A stretch of 64,000 nucleotides of DNA from Alphaproteobacteria bacterium (GTDB lineage: Bacteria; Myxococcota_A; UBA796; GCA-2862545). The notes beneath the pieces were generated by a model that was given only the letters and a program-made list of their open reading frames with translations, made no database searches and was not told the origin of the DNA. The stretch covers positions 105,534-169,533 of the forward strand of contig JACKEP010000013.1 of the NCBI GenBank assembly GCA_020632915.1. The letters are read 5' to 3'. Both the position numbers and the translations under genes were made by a program. Below are positions 28,080 to 36,534 of this stretch, in pieces. Within the stretch, counting starts at the first letter, position 1; each line of letters opens with the position of its first letter.

Positions 28080-29804
28080 ATGTCCGCCTCCCCCGCCGCT
28101 CAGATCGTGCCCTGGCTGCTCGGTGGCGCGAGCCTCGCCGCGCTCGCCGGGAGCCTGGACGCGGCGCGGCGTCTGGGCGCCGGACGGACGGCCGCCCTCA
28201 CCACCGGGATCGGCAGCGCGTGGCTGGCCGCCTGCGTCACCTGGGGACCGCAGCACCTGCCGGTCGCGTGGCTCAACCCCATCCGCGAGGGCCTGACCGA
28301 GAGCCACCTCGAAGCCGTCTTCGGCTTCGGTGTCCAGGCGGGCGCCCTGCAGCGTCAGCTGTGGGCTCCCCTGCTGCTCGGCCCGGACGCGGACCTGCGC
28401 GCGCTGGTGTCGCTGGGTCTGGGGTGGTGGGGCTGTGCGGTGGCGATGTCGATCGCCGTGCTGTCCCGCGTCGCCGGGAGCCGGACCGGTGGTGTGGCGA
28501 TCACCGCTGCCGTGTTCGCCTCGCCGCTCGGCCTGTGGATGGCCACCGGCGAGACCGCCGCGCCGCAGGTCGCGGTGCTCGGCCTGCTCGGCGTCGCTCC
28601 GTTCGTGGTCTGGCGCGACGCCCACGCCGCACCGTGGGCCGCGCGCATCGCCGGCGGGACGCTGGTGCTGCTCACCGCGCTGGTGGCGACCTCCCGCGCC
28701 GAGCTCGCCGTGTTCGGGGTCGCCGCGCTCGTCGGCGGCGGCGTCACCCGCGGCGATCGGTTCCCACGGCAGCGGTCCCTGTGGGCCCACCAGGTCGACC
28801 GCCTGTGGCGCTGGGTCACGCGCCAGCCCATGGCGGCGAGCCTGATGGTGGTGGCGTGGGCGGCGATCTGCGAGCGCCTCCTGCCCGCGCCCGTCGTCGA
28901 CATGCGCTGGCTCGGTCAGGCGACCTGGGCGGTGGTGGCGTGCCTGCCGATGCAGGTGCGCACGCTGACGCTGCCCGTGTTGCTGGTCGCCGTGCTGCCC
29001 CTGGGCGTGGTGGCCCTCGCCGCCCTCGGCAGTGTCACGGCGCTGCGCCGACCCGCCGAGCACGCCGCCCTGCCCGCGCTGCTGTTCTGGCTGTACGGCA
29101 CGTACTACCTCGCCGGACACGGTGGCCTCTGGGGGCAGCACCGGCCCGTGTCGGGCTGGGAGCTCCTCCGCTACGCGATGCTGCTCACGCCCTGGGTCGG
29201 CGTGCTCGCCGCGCTCGGGTGGGCGCGCGTGATGCCGCGCGTCCCGGGGCGAGCCCGCGCCCTCGTCGTGATCGCGTGCCTGCTGCCGCCCTGGGGACGG
29301 GCGATGGACCTCCTGCTCCCGGTCGAGCGCGGTGACGCCCTCGCCGCCGCGTGGCCGATGCGCTGGCAGCCGCTCGACCAGACCGCCCAGCGCGAGGTGC
29401 GCGCCCTGCTCGCGCGCGCCGAGGCCGAGCCGACCTGCGGCATCCTGACGTGGGGACACGCGTGGGGCGGCCTGCCGCGCCCGGCGTCGGCGCGATGGAC
29501 GCTCGGCATCCCCCAGAGCCGGACCGGCCACCTGCGCCGCACCGACCTGCCCGCCGACGCTCCGCTCGACGCGGTGTTGGACGCCTTGCACGCCCAGGAC
29601 CTGCCGTGCCTCGTCGCCTGGCAGGGCATGGACTGCGCGCTGGAGGACAGCGGCGGGTGCGCCACGTTGTCGGCGCTGCCCCCGCTGGCCGTCGAGGAGG
29701 TCCCCGTCCGACGGTTCGTGCATCCGGCCCACGGGCGCCTGGCGACCGGTCCGGCGACCGTGGGCTGGCGAATCGTACCGGGGTTCGTACCGACCGGATC
29801 CTGA
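28080..29804 (+). CDS. Large polytopic membrane protein of unknown function
   Basis: A 574-residue protein with about ten hydrophobic stretches in residues 8-440 (for example AVAMSIAVLSRVAG and LTLPVLLVAVLPLGVVALAAL), then a soluble C-terminal domain of about 150 residues (ARAEAEPTCGILTWGHAWGG, DLPCLVAWQGMD). The layout of a multi-helix membrane part and a C-terminal outer domain recalls GT-C type glycosyltransferases, but the diagnostic loop acids are not clear, so no activity is claimed. ATG 28080 lies 30 bases from the divergent FGE-like gene. Confidence 0.7.
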   Translation: MSASPAAQIVPWLLGGASLAALAGSLDAARRLGAGRTAALTTGIGSAWLAACVTWGPQHLPVAWLNPIREGLTESHLEAVFGFGVQAGALQRQLWAPLLLGPDADLRALVSLGLGWWGCAVAMSIAVLSRVAGSRTGGVAITAAVFASPLGLWMATGETAAPQVAVLGLLGVAPFVVWRDAHAAPWAARIAGGTLVLLTALVATSRAELAVFGVAALVGGGVTRGDRFPRQRSLWAHQVDRLWRWVTRQPMAASLMVVAWAAICERLLPAPVVDMRWLGQATWAVVACLPMQVRTLTLPVLLVAVLPLGVVALAALGSVTALRRPAEHAALPALLFWLYGTYYLAGHGGLWGQHRPVSGWELLRYAMLLTPWVGVLAALGWARVMPRVPGRARALVVIACLLPPWGRAMDLLLPVERGDALAAAWPMRWQPLDQTAQREVRALLARAEAEPTCGILTWGHAWGGLPRPASARWTLGIPQSRTGHLRRTDLPADAPLDAVLDALHAQDLPCLVAWQGMDCALEDSGGCATLSALPPLAVEEVPVRRFVHPAHGRLATGPATVGWRIVPGFVPTGS

Positions 29805-29851
29805 GCGTTCGCGCGTCGACGCGTGGTACACCGCGCCGCCGTGGGTGGTGC

Positions 29852-31114
29852 ATGCTGACGTCCCTCCGCATCCCGGTGGTCCACGAGCCGCGATCCGTGA
29901 CGACGGTGCGGCATGGCGTGGAGGTGCCGCCCGGCGACGTCGACCTCGACGACGGCGCACCGGATGCGATCTGGGCAGCTGTCGAGCGGCTGTACGCCAC
30001 GGGCGTGCACCCCGCGATCGCCCTGTGCATCCGACGCCATGGCGAGGTGGTCCTCGACCGGGCCATCGGCCACACCCACGGCAACGCGCCGGGCGACGCC
30101 CCGGACGCCACCCCGGTGCAGGCCACGCCGGACACGCCGTTCTGCCTGTTCTCGGCCTCCAAGATCGTCACGGCGATGCTCATCCACCGCCTCGACGACG
30201 AGGGGCTGCTGCACATCGGCGATCGCGTGGTCGAGTACCTCCCGGCCTTCGGCCGCCACGGCAAGGAGGCCGTCACCATCCAGCACGTGCTGACCCACCG
30301 CGCCGGGATCCCCACGGTGGGCGACCGCACGATGGTTCCCATGCTCACCGACCACGCGGCTCTGGTCGACGCAGTGTGCAACGCCGCGCCGAACGCCACC
30401 GCCGGGCGGCGCCTCGCCTACCACGCCATCTCGGGTGGCTTCGTGCTCGGCGCCATCGTCCATGCGGTCACCGGCCTGTGCCTCAGCGCCTACTTCCAGC
30501 GACACGTCGCCGCGCCGCTGGCGCTGACCGACATGTCCTACGGCTGGCAGCCCGACCGCCTCGACGACGTGGCGCGCAACGCCTTCACCGGGCGCACGCT
30601 CGACCCGCTCACCCAGCGCTTCGTCCGCCGCGCGTTCGGCGTCGCCTGGGAGGAGGTGGCCGAGATCGGCAACAGCCGCGAGTGGCTGACCGGCGTGGTG
30701 CCGTCGGGCAACGTGGTGGCCACGGCCAACGACGCGTGCCGCTTCCTGCAGCTGCTCCTCGACGAGGGCGTGAGCGGCGGGCGGCGCGTGTTCGGTCGCC
30801 GGTGCGTCCGTCGCGCCACCACCGAGACCGCCTACCACACGCCCGACTTCACGCTCGGGGTGCCCGTCCGCTACGGCAACGGCGTGATCCTCGGGTCCGA
30901 GCACTTCAGCCCGTTCGGCCCGCGCACGTCGCAGGCGTTCGGCGCCGTGGGCGTCTCGGACGTGCTGTGCTGGGCCGATCCCGCGCGTCAGCTGTCCGTC
31001 GCGCTCCTCACCAGCGGAAAGCCGCTGTACTCGCGCCACGTGCTCGCGGTGGCCGCCCTGCTGCGCACGATCTCGAAGCGGTGCACCGACGTGCCACGAC
31101 GCCGCGCCGCGTAG
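29852..31114 (+). CDS. Serine beta-lactamase/EstB-type hydrolase
   Basis: A 420-residue protein of the class C beta-lactamase fold. SxxK is SASK at residues 101-104 (FSASKIVTAML), the tyrosine motif is YHAISG (Tyr190), and a C-terminal HxG-type region has SQAFGAVGVSDVLCWADPARQ. LTHRAGIPTVGDRT is the typical loop. Such proteins act as esterases, peptidases or transesterases; few are true beta-lactamases. No signal peptide is seen, which favours a cytoplasmic esterase. The start is ATG 29852. It follows the membrane protein by 47 bases and converges on prfB. Confidence 0.8.
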   Translation: MLTSLRIPVVHEPRSVTTVRHGVEVPPGDVDLDDGAPDAIWAAVERLYATGVHPAIALCIRRHGEVVLDRAIGHTHGNAPGDAPDATPVQATPDTPFCLFSASKIVTAMLIHRLDDEGLLHIGDRVVEYLPAFGRHGKEAVTIQHVLTHRAGIPTVGDRTMVPMLTDHAALVDAVCNAAPNATAGRRLAYHAISGGFVLGAIVHAVTGLCLSAYFQRHVAAPLALTDMSYGWQPDRLDDVARNAFTGRTLDPLTQRFVRRAFGVAWEEVAEIGNSREWLTGVVPSGNVVATANDACRFLQLLLDEGVSGGRRVFGRRCVRRATTETAYHTPDFTLGVPVRYGNGVILGSEHFSPFGPRTSQAFGAVGVSDVLCWADPARQLSVALLTSGKPLYSRHVLAVAALLRTISKRCTDVPRRRAA

Positions 31115-31137
31115 CCGCTCGCGCGGCGTTCACGCCG

Positions 31138-32251
31138 CTAGTTCGCGAGCCCGCCCTCGGCCCGCGCGGCCAGCCAGCTCTCCATGAAGCCGCTCACGTT
31201 GCCGTCGAGCACACCGTCGACGTCGCCAGACGTGAAGCCGGTGCGCAGGTCCTTGACCTGCTGGTAGGGCGCCAGGACGTAGCTTCGGATCTGGCTGCCG
31301 AAGTCGATCTTCATCTTGGTGGCGTTGAGCTCGTCGCGCGCGGCCAGCTGCTTGTCGAGCTCGAGCTGGTAGAGCCGCGCCCGCAGCATCTTCATCGCCT
31401 TGTCGCGGTTCTTGTGCTGGCTGCGCTCGGCGCTGCACTTGACCACCACGCCCGTGGGACGATGGATGAGGCGCACGGCCGAGTCGGTGGTGTTGACGTG
31501 CTGGCCGCCCGCACCCGAGGCGCGCATCGTCTGCATCTCGATGTCGGCCGGGTTGATGTCGATCTCGATCGAGTCGTCGACCTCGGGGTAGGCCGCGACG
31601 GCGGCGAACGCGGTGTGGCGGCGGGCGTTCTGGTCGAACGGGCTGATGCGGACGAGGCGGTGGACCCCGCTCTCGGCCTGGAGGTAGCCGTAGGCGAACG
31701 GGCCGCGGACGGCGAAGCTGGCGCTGCGGATGCCCGCCTCCTCGGCCTCGGAGCGGTCGAGCAGCTCGACGGTGAACCCCTCCTGCTCGGCCCAGCGCGT
31801 GTACATGCGCAGCAGCATCTCGGCCCAGTCCGCCGCGTCGGTGCCTCCGGCGCCGGGGTTGACCTCGATGATGGCGTCCATCCCGTCCTGCGGGCCGGAC
31901 AGGAGGCGTCGGGTCTCCAGCGCGGCGAGGCGGCGCTCGAGGTCGGCCAGCGCCTCACGTGCCTCGGCGGCGGCGCCGTCGTCGTGCATCTCCTCGGCCA
32001 GCTCGATCAACGTGTCGACGTCGTCGGCGCGCTCGGCCAGCGCCTTGGCGTCGGAGACGACGCGCTCCAGCTGGCCCTTCTCCTTGAGGATGCGCTGGGC
32101 GCCCTCCTGGTCCTCCCAGAACTCGGGCAGCGCGGCCTGCCGATCCAGCTCGGCGAGGCGCTGCTCCTTGTTCAGGACGTCAAAGGTGCCCCCAGAGCGA
32201 CGTGACGCGCTCACGCAGGGGGACGAGGGCGGCACGGATGTCGTCGTACAT
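31138..32251 (-). CDS. prfB: Peptide chain release factor 2 with programmed +1 frameshift
   Basis: Terminates translation at UGA and UAA. The gene is in two frames. A leader of 23 codons (starting MYDDIRAALVP, ATG at 32251) ends at an in-frame TGA (32182-32180). The remaining 347 codons lie in the +1 frame, starting with the GAC that overlaps that TGA. Together they give 370 residues, close to E. coli RF2 (365). The main part carries GAGGTDAADWAEML, the tripeptide anticodon region, and the catalytic GGQ in SGAGGQHVNTTDSAVR. The start at 32251 is supported by the leader; a start only in the second frame would lose the conserved N terminus. See the frameshift feature for the signal. Confidence 0.95.
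32179..32194 (-). promoter_or_regulatory. prfB programmed +1 frameshift signal
   Basis: On the coding strand this reads TGGGGGCACCTTTGAC. A Shine-Dalgarno-like GGGGG sits three bases before CTT TGA C. This matches the E. coli prfB site (AGGGGG, three bases, CTT TGA C) in element order and spacing. When RF2 is scarce the UGA is read slowly, the ribosome slips from CTT to TTT, and translation continues at GAC; so RF2 regulates its own synthesis. Confidence 0.95.
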
Positions 32252-32316
32252 GGCAGAGCCTCGGGACCACGCGGGGCGCGGGGTCGCGCCGTCGCCGTCG
32301 TGGTGGACGGCTCGCC

Positions 32317-32808
32317 CTAACCGGCGACCCCTGCGCGCTCCACAAGGCCCGCCGCGACGTCGGCGCCCACCAGCGCCGTGAGCAGCGCGCGCTCTGCAGC
32401 GAGCATCGCCCCCGCGTCCTCGGGCGTCTCGTGGTCGTGGCCGACGAGGTGACACAGGCCGTGGGCGACGAGCACGACCAGCTCGGTGCGCAGGTCGTGA
32501 CCGTGCTCGGCCGCCTGGCGCGCGGCGGTGTCGACCGAGACCACCAGATCGCCCAGCAGCCCGCCCACCACCGGCGCCTCCTGCTGCGGGAACGACAGCA
32601 CGTCGGTGGGCTCGTCCTTGTGGCGCCACTGGGCGTTGAGCGCCTGGATGCCGGCGTCGTCGGTGACCAGCACGCTGAGCTCGGGGTCGTCGAGACCGAG
32701 GGCGGCGAGCAACCCCTCGACGTCGTGCTGGAGCTGGTCGGCGTCGACCTCGACGCCGTCTTCGATCGCGAGGTCGACGGTGCCTCCGTCGGACGTGTCG
32801 GCCGTCAT
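32317..32808 (-). CDS. ybeY: Endoribonuclease YbeY, rRNA maturation factor
   Basis: A 163-residue metallo-enzyme for 16S rRNA 3' end processing and 70S quality control. The zinc motif HGxxHxxGHDH is HGLCHLVGHDH (116-126), with all three metal-binding histidines. The conserved region WRHKDEPTDVLSFP lies near 61-74. It starts one base after the PgpH-like stop, as in many genomes where ybeY follows phoH or a 7TM-HD gene. Confidence 0.93.
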   Translation of the reverse strand: MTADTSDGGTVDLAIEDGVEVDADQLQHDVEGLLAALGLDDPELSVLVTDDAGIQALNAQWRHKDEPTDVLSFPQQEAPVVGGLLGDLVVSVDTAARQAAEHGHDLRTELVVLVAHGLCHLVGHDHETPEDAGAMLAAERALLTALVGADVAAGLVERAGVAG

Positions 32809-32809
32809 C

Positions 32810-35368
32810 TCAGAGGTCGCCCTGCGGGAGGTTGCGCACCGACTCGTAGTCGGTGGTCTCGTCGGTGAGCTCGCCGTCGTCCTCGTTCCACAGTCCGCTG
32901 CCGCCGCTGGCGACGGCGCGCGTCTCGAGCTCGAGGGTGATGGTGCCCACCCGCGACGCCGCGGCCGGCTGCGCGGGGGCCGGGAGTCCGGGCGCCCCCG
33001 CCTGCGAGATGCCCGCGGTGTCGGGGTACTCGATGCGCTGGTGGTAGATGCCCAGCAGGACGTAGACGAACGCGTCGGCGATCACGTGGATCTCCTGGAA
33101 CGTCAGCGGGCACTCGGCGAACTGGTGGTCGGCGATGACGGAGTTGATGATCCGGTTGATCATCGCGCGGATGTTCTCCTCCGTCGGGTGCTTGATCGTG
33201 CGGGTGGCCGCCTCGACCTTGTCGGCGAGCATCACCACACCCGCCTCGCGCGTGTTCGGACGCGGGCCCGGGTAGCGGAACGTGGCCTCGTCGACGCTCG
33301 CGGGGTCGTCGGCCTCCATCTGCGCCTTGGCGAAGAAGTACTGCAGCAGCCCCGTGCCGTGGTGCATGAGGATGTTGTCGAGGATCGGCTTGGGCAGGTT
33401 GTGCTCCCGCGCCATCCGCGCCCCGTCGACCACGTGCCCGATGATGATCTCGGCAGACGCCGCGGGGTCGAGGCCACCGTGCGGGTTGGCGCCTCCCCGC
33501 TGGTTCTCCACGAAGAACCTCGGCTTGATCGTCTTGCCGATGTCGTGGAAGTAGGCCGAGATCTTGGCCTGGAGGCTGTTGGCCCCGATGGCGTCGCACG
33601 CCGCCTCGGCCAGCGTGCCCACGACCACGGAGTGGTGGTAGGTGCCCGGCGCGCGCAGCATGAGCTTGCGCAGCAGCGGGTGGTTGAGGCTCGCGAGCTC
33701 GAGCATCCGGTGGTCGGTGACGAAGCCGACCGACTCGAAGATCGGGATCACGGCGAGGACGAAGAACCCCGACAGCACGCCACCGGCGAACGCGAAGCCC
33801 ATCGACCACAGCGGCCGGACCGTGGTGGACAGCGACAGCTCGCCCGAGCCGCCGTACAGCTCGAGGAAGTGCAGCAGCAGGGCCGCCAGCGCGCCGAAGG
33901 CGCCCGTCCACACGCCGGCCCTCAGCACCTCGATGCGCTCGCGGAGGTGCTCGACGGACGTGGCGGCCACGAGGCTCGTGAGCAGGAAGTAGACGACGTA
34001 GAGCGCGTCGAGGCGCATCAGCAGGCCACACACCGCGGCGACGGCGACGGCGACGAAGGCGGCGCGTCGCGACCCGAGCAGGATGCGCGTGAGCATCGCT
34101 GCGCCCGCCACCGGCACCAGGAACCACACCGACTCGGCGGTGGCGTTGTTGCCGATGAGGTCGGCGATGCCCGGGCTCGACGACACCACGATGCGCCCGA
34201 GCAGGGCCATCATCCCGATGACGCCGCTGATCGCAGCCAGATCGCGCGTGCCGGTCTCCCGGTCGAAGCGATGACGGGCCGCCAGGTAGAGCGAGCCCAG
34301 CAGCAACAGCAGGAACGCGGCCGACGTCACCAGCGACAGCAGCGCCCCCTTGTCGGAGCGGCTCGACTGCAGCGCCTCGTACATCCGCGCCTGCGTGGAC
34401 GTGATCTTGTCGCCCTCGCGGAACAGCGTCTCGCCGCGCTGGACCCCGATGGTCTCCATCCGCACGGCACCCTCGGCCGCATCGGCAGCCTTCGTGGTGC
34501 GCTCGGCGTCGTAGGCGAGGTTGGGCCGCACGAGCGGGCGCGCCACGCTGGCCGCGGCATCGGCCCAGGCGTCGTCACCGTCTTCGACCGCCGCGAGCGT
34601 GATCCGCCGCTCGATGTCGTCGGGCTCGACCACACGATCGAGCTCGGTCAGGCGGAACGCCTCGCGATCGGACGCACGAGGCTGGATCCACAGGTCGCGG
34701 CCGTCGTCGGGCAGCTCCTGGCGGTCGGCCAGCACGAAGCGATCCGACAGGGCCACCTCGACCCAACCGACCACGGCATTCTCGGCCTCGACGGGGAAGC
34801 CCGCGTCGGCCAGCGGCCGCACCTGGCGCTCGGCGACGTCGATGCCGAGATCACCGAGGAACGTACGCGTGGCCGCGCGCCGCTGCTCCGCCGTGGGCTC
34901 GACGGGCGTGGCGGCGGCGCCAGCTGGGACGTCGCCGGCTACCCCCTCGGTGGACCCATCGGCCGCAGCGCTGGCCGGGGTGAGCACCGAGCGTGCGTCG
35001 CGGAACGCGGCGCGCAGCCGTGCCGTGAGATCGGCGACGCTGCCGTCGTCGTAGACGTAGACCGGCGGTGCGTCCGCGCGGGCACGCGCGCGCGCCGCAG
35101 CGAAGCCGTCGAGGTCGTTGTAGACGAAGCGGAACGGTGCCTTGACCGTGCGCTCGGCGACGTCGCCCTCGTGGACCGGCTCGGTCGGCACGCGCGCCCA
35201 GTCGGTGACCAGGGCCGCGCAGACGATGGCGGTGAGCACCAGCAGCAGCCAGCGGCGCACCTCGAGATCGCGCGTGGTGCGCGACGTGCGCTGACCCCGC
35301 CCCCCGCCGGACCGGGCGGGAGGGCTGGCGCCCGGGGGCGTCGAAGGCAGCGAGGATCGAGAGGACAT
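32810..35368 (-). CDS. PgpH-like 7TM-HD phosphodiesterase, probable c-di-AMP hydrolase
   Basis: An 852-residue 7TMR-HD protein. An N-terminal helix (about 40-60) leads into a large extracellular domain (to about 330), followed by seven or eight membrane helices (about 355-530). A cytosolic HD domain starts near 555 with YHHSVVVGTLAEAACDAIGAN, the pair FHDIGK, and IIIGHVVDGARMAREHNLPKPI, IMHHGTGLLQYFF-type histidines. Listeria PgpH, with this layout, hydrolyses c-di-AMP. Co-occurrence with cdaA in the window supports the same substrate here. It lies between phoH and ybeY, the usual place for these genes. The start is ATG 35368; its SD is weak. Confidence 0.88.
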   Translation of the reverse strand: MSSRSSLPSTPPGASPPARSGGGRGQRTSRTTRDLEVRRWLLLVLTAIVCAALVTDWARVPTEPVHEGDVAERTVKAPFRFVYNDLDGFAAARARARADAPPVYVYDDGSVADLTARLRAAFRDARSVLTPASAAADGSTEGVAGDVPAGAAATPVEPTAEQRRAATRTFLGDLGIDVAERQVRPLADAGFPVEAENAVVGWVEVALSDRFVLADRQELPDDGRDLWIQPRASDREAFRLTELDRVVEPDDIERRITLAAVEDGDDAWADAAASVARPLVRPNLAYDAERTTKAADAAEGAVRMETIGVQRGETLFREGDKITSTQARMYEALQSSRSDKGALLSLVTSAAFLLLLLGSLYLAARHRFDRETGTRDLAAISGVIGMMALLGRIVVSSSPGIADLIGNNATAESVWFLVPVAGAAMLTRILLGSRRAAFVAVAVAAVCGLLMRLDALYVVYFLLTSLVAATSVEHLRERIEVLRAGVWTGAFGALAALLLHFLELYGGSGELSLSTTVRPLWSMGFAFAGGVLSGFFVLAVIPIFESVGFVTDHRMLELASLNHPLLRKLMLRAPGTYHHSVVVGTLAEAACDAIGANSLQAKISAYFHDIGKTIKPRFFVENQRGGANPHGGLDPAASAEIIIGHVVDGARMAREHNLPKPILDNILMHHGTGLLQYFFAKAQMEADDPASVDEATFRYPGPRPNTREAGVVMLADKVEAATRTIKHPTEENIRAMINRIINSVIADHQFAECPLTFQEIHVIADAFVYVLLGIYHQRIEYPDTAGISQAGAPGLPAPAQPAAASRVGTITLELETRAVASGGSGLWNEDDGELTDETTDYESVRNLPQGDL

Positions 35369-35439
35369 CGGAGGTTCCGGGGTGGCCGAGAGGCCACATC
35401 GGCACGGTGGGACGTGCCTTGTCCCCGTCGTCCTAACCC

Positions 35440-35459
35440 ACGGTGCGCAACGGTGCGCG
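35440..35459. repeat. Tandem 10-bp direct repeat upstream of the PgpH-like gene
   Basis: Two adjacent copies, ACGGTGCGCA and ACGGTGCGCG, differ only in the last base. They lie about 70-90 bases upstream of the 7TM-HD gene, next to a reverse-strand GTTAGGAC (35430-35437) that could be its -10. One helical turn spacing fits a regulator binding the same face of DNA, but no factor is known. Confidence 0.35.
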
Positions 35460-35477
35460 CACCCGGGCTGTCCGGCC

Positions 35478-36479
35478 CTAGGAGCGGGTGCCGCCGGGCG
35501 GCGCCTCGGCCCGCAGCGCCTTGCGCCGATCGTCGTGCTCGTAGGCTTCGATGATCGCCGCCACCAGCGGGTGGCGCACCACGTCCTCCGACGTCATCTG
35601 CGCCACGCCCACCGCCGGCACGCCCGACAGGATCCGCACGGCGTGGGCGAGCCCGCTCGTCTGCCGGTGCGGCAGGTCGGTCTGGCTGGTGTCGCCCGTG
35701 ATGACCATGCGACCCCGATCGCCCAGCCGCGTCAGGAACATCCGCATCTGCTCGACGGTCGCGTTCTGTGCCTCGTCGAGCACGACGTAGCAGTCGTTGA
35801 GCGTGCGGCCGCGCATGAACGCGAGCGGCGCGACCTCGATCGTGCCGTTGTCGAACAGGTGGGCGAGCTCGTCGCGCTCGATCATGTCGCCGAGCGCATC
35901 GAACAACGGGCGCAGGTAGGGGTCGACCTTGTCGGCGAGATCGCCGGGGAGGAAGCCGAGCTTCTCGCCCGCTTCGACCGCGGGCCGCGACAGCACGATG
36001 CGCCGCACCTGCCCCCGCTTGAGGGCCGCCACGGCCGACGCCATCGCCAGGTAGGTCTTGCCGGTGCCGGCGGGGCCCAGTCCGAACACGATGTCGTAGG
36101 CGCGCAGGGCCGCCAGGTAGCTCCGCTGGTTGGGGCTGCGGGCGACGATCGGGCGCTTGCGCAGGTCCATCAGCACAGCGTCCCGGAAGAACGCGACCAC
36201 GTCGGCCTGCGGGTCGGCCGTGAGGATCCGCAGCGCGTCGCGGACGTCGGTCGGGTGGACGTGATGTCCGCCCTCGGCGAGCCGCGCGAGCTCGGCGAAC
36301 AGCCGCATCGCCAGGTGGTGCCGCCCGTCATCGCTGGCGAACCGCAGCACCGTGCCCTTGTGCGACACGTGCACGCCCAGCGTGTCGGCCACCCACGTCA
36401 GGTGCGCGCCGAGCTCGCCTGCGATCTCCTTGAGGACACGCGGATCTCCGACGTCCAGGGTGTCCACGCTCGTGGTCAT
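35478..36479 (-). CDS. phoH: PhoH-family ATPase
   Basis: A 333-residue PhoH-like NTPase. An N-terminal region is followed by the P-loop GPAGTGKT (about residue 134) and the RNA-helicase-like VVLDEAQNATVEQMRMFLTRLG with the Walker B acid, then VITGDTSQTDLP. PhoH/YbeZ proteins work with YbeY in rRNA maturation in several bacteria; ybeY is two genes downstream here. The ATG at 36479 is chosen because GAGG lies 5 bases upstream; an in-frame GTG two codons earlier is less likely. Confidence 0.92.
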   Translation of the reverse strand: MTTSVDTLDVGDPRVLKEIAGELGAHLTWVADTLGVHVSHKGTVLRFASDDGRHHLAMRLFAELARLAEGGHHVHPTDVRDALRILTADPQADVVAFFRDAVLMDLRKRPIVARSPNQRSYLAALRAYDIVFGLGPAGTGKTYLAMASAVAALKRGQVRRIVLSRPAVEAGEKLGFLPGDLADKVDPYLRPLFDALGDMIERDELAHLFDNGTIEVAPLAFMRGRTLNDCYVVLDEAQNATVEQMRMFLTRLGDRGRMVITGDTSQTDLPHRQTSGLAHAVRILSGVPAVGVAQMTSEDVVRHPLVAAIIEAYEHDDRRKALRAEAPPGGTRS

Positions 36480-36534
36480 GCCCACCTCGACGGATCACGC
36501 GCCGGCGCGATCCGCGTCCCGGTGCATCACACCG

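Noticed and set aside
29852..31114. Antibiotic-resistance beta-lactamase
   Set aside because: SASK and YHAISG place it in the broad EstB-like group, it has no signal peptide, and there is no linked resistance gene, so a resistance claim is not supported.
35382..35397. GTGGCC-GAGA-GGCCAC hairpin with a GNRA-like loop near the 7TM-HD start
   Set aside because: On the transcribed strand the loop reads TCTC, not GNRA, and it covers no ribosome binding site. Recorded only as a curiosity.
32528..35554. Plus-strand frame of about 1000 codons opposite ybeY and the 7TM-HD gene
   Set aside because: Antisense shadow: low-complexity Arg/Gly/His sequence, while the minus strand carries a complete HD domain and membrane helices.
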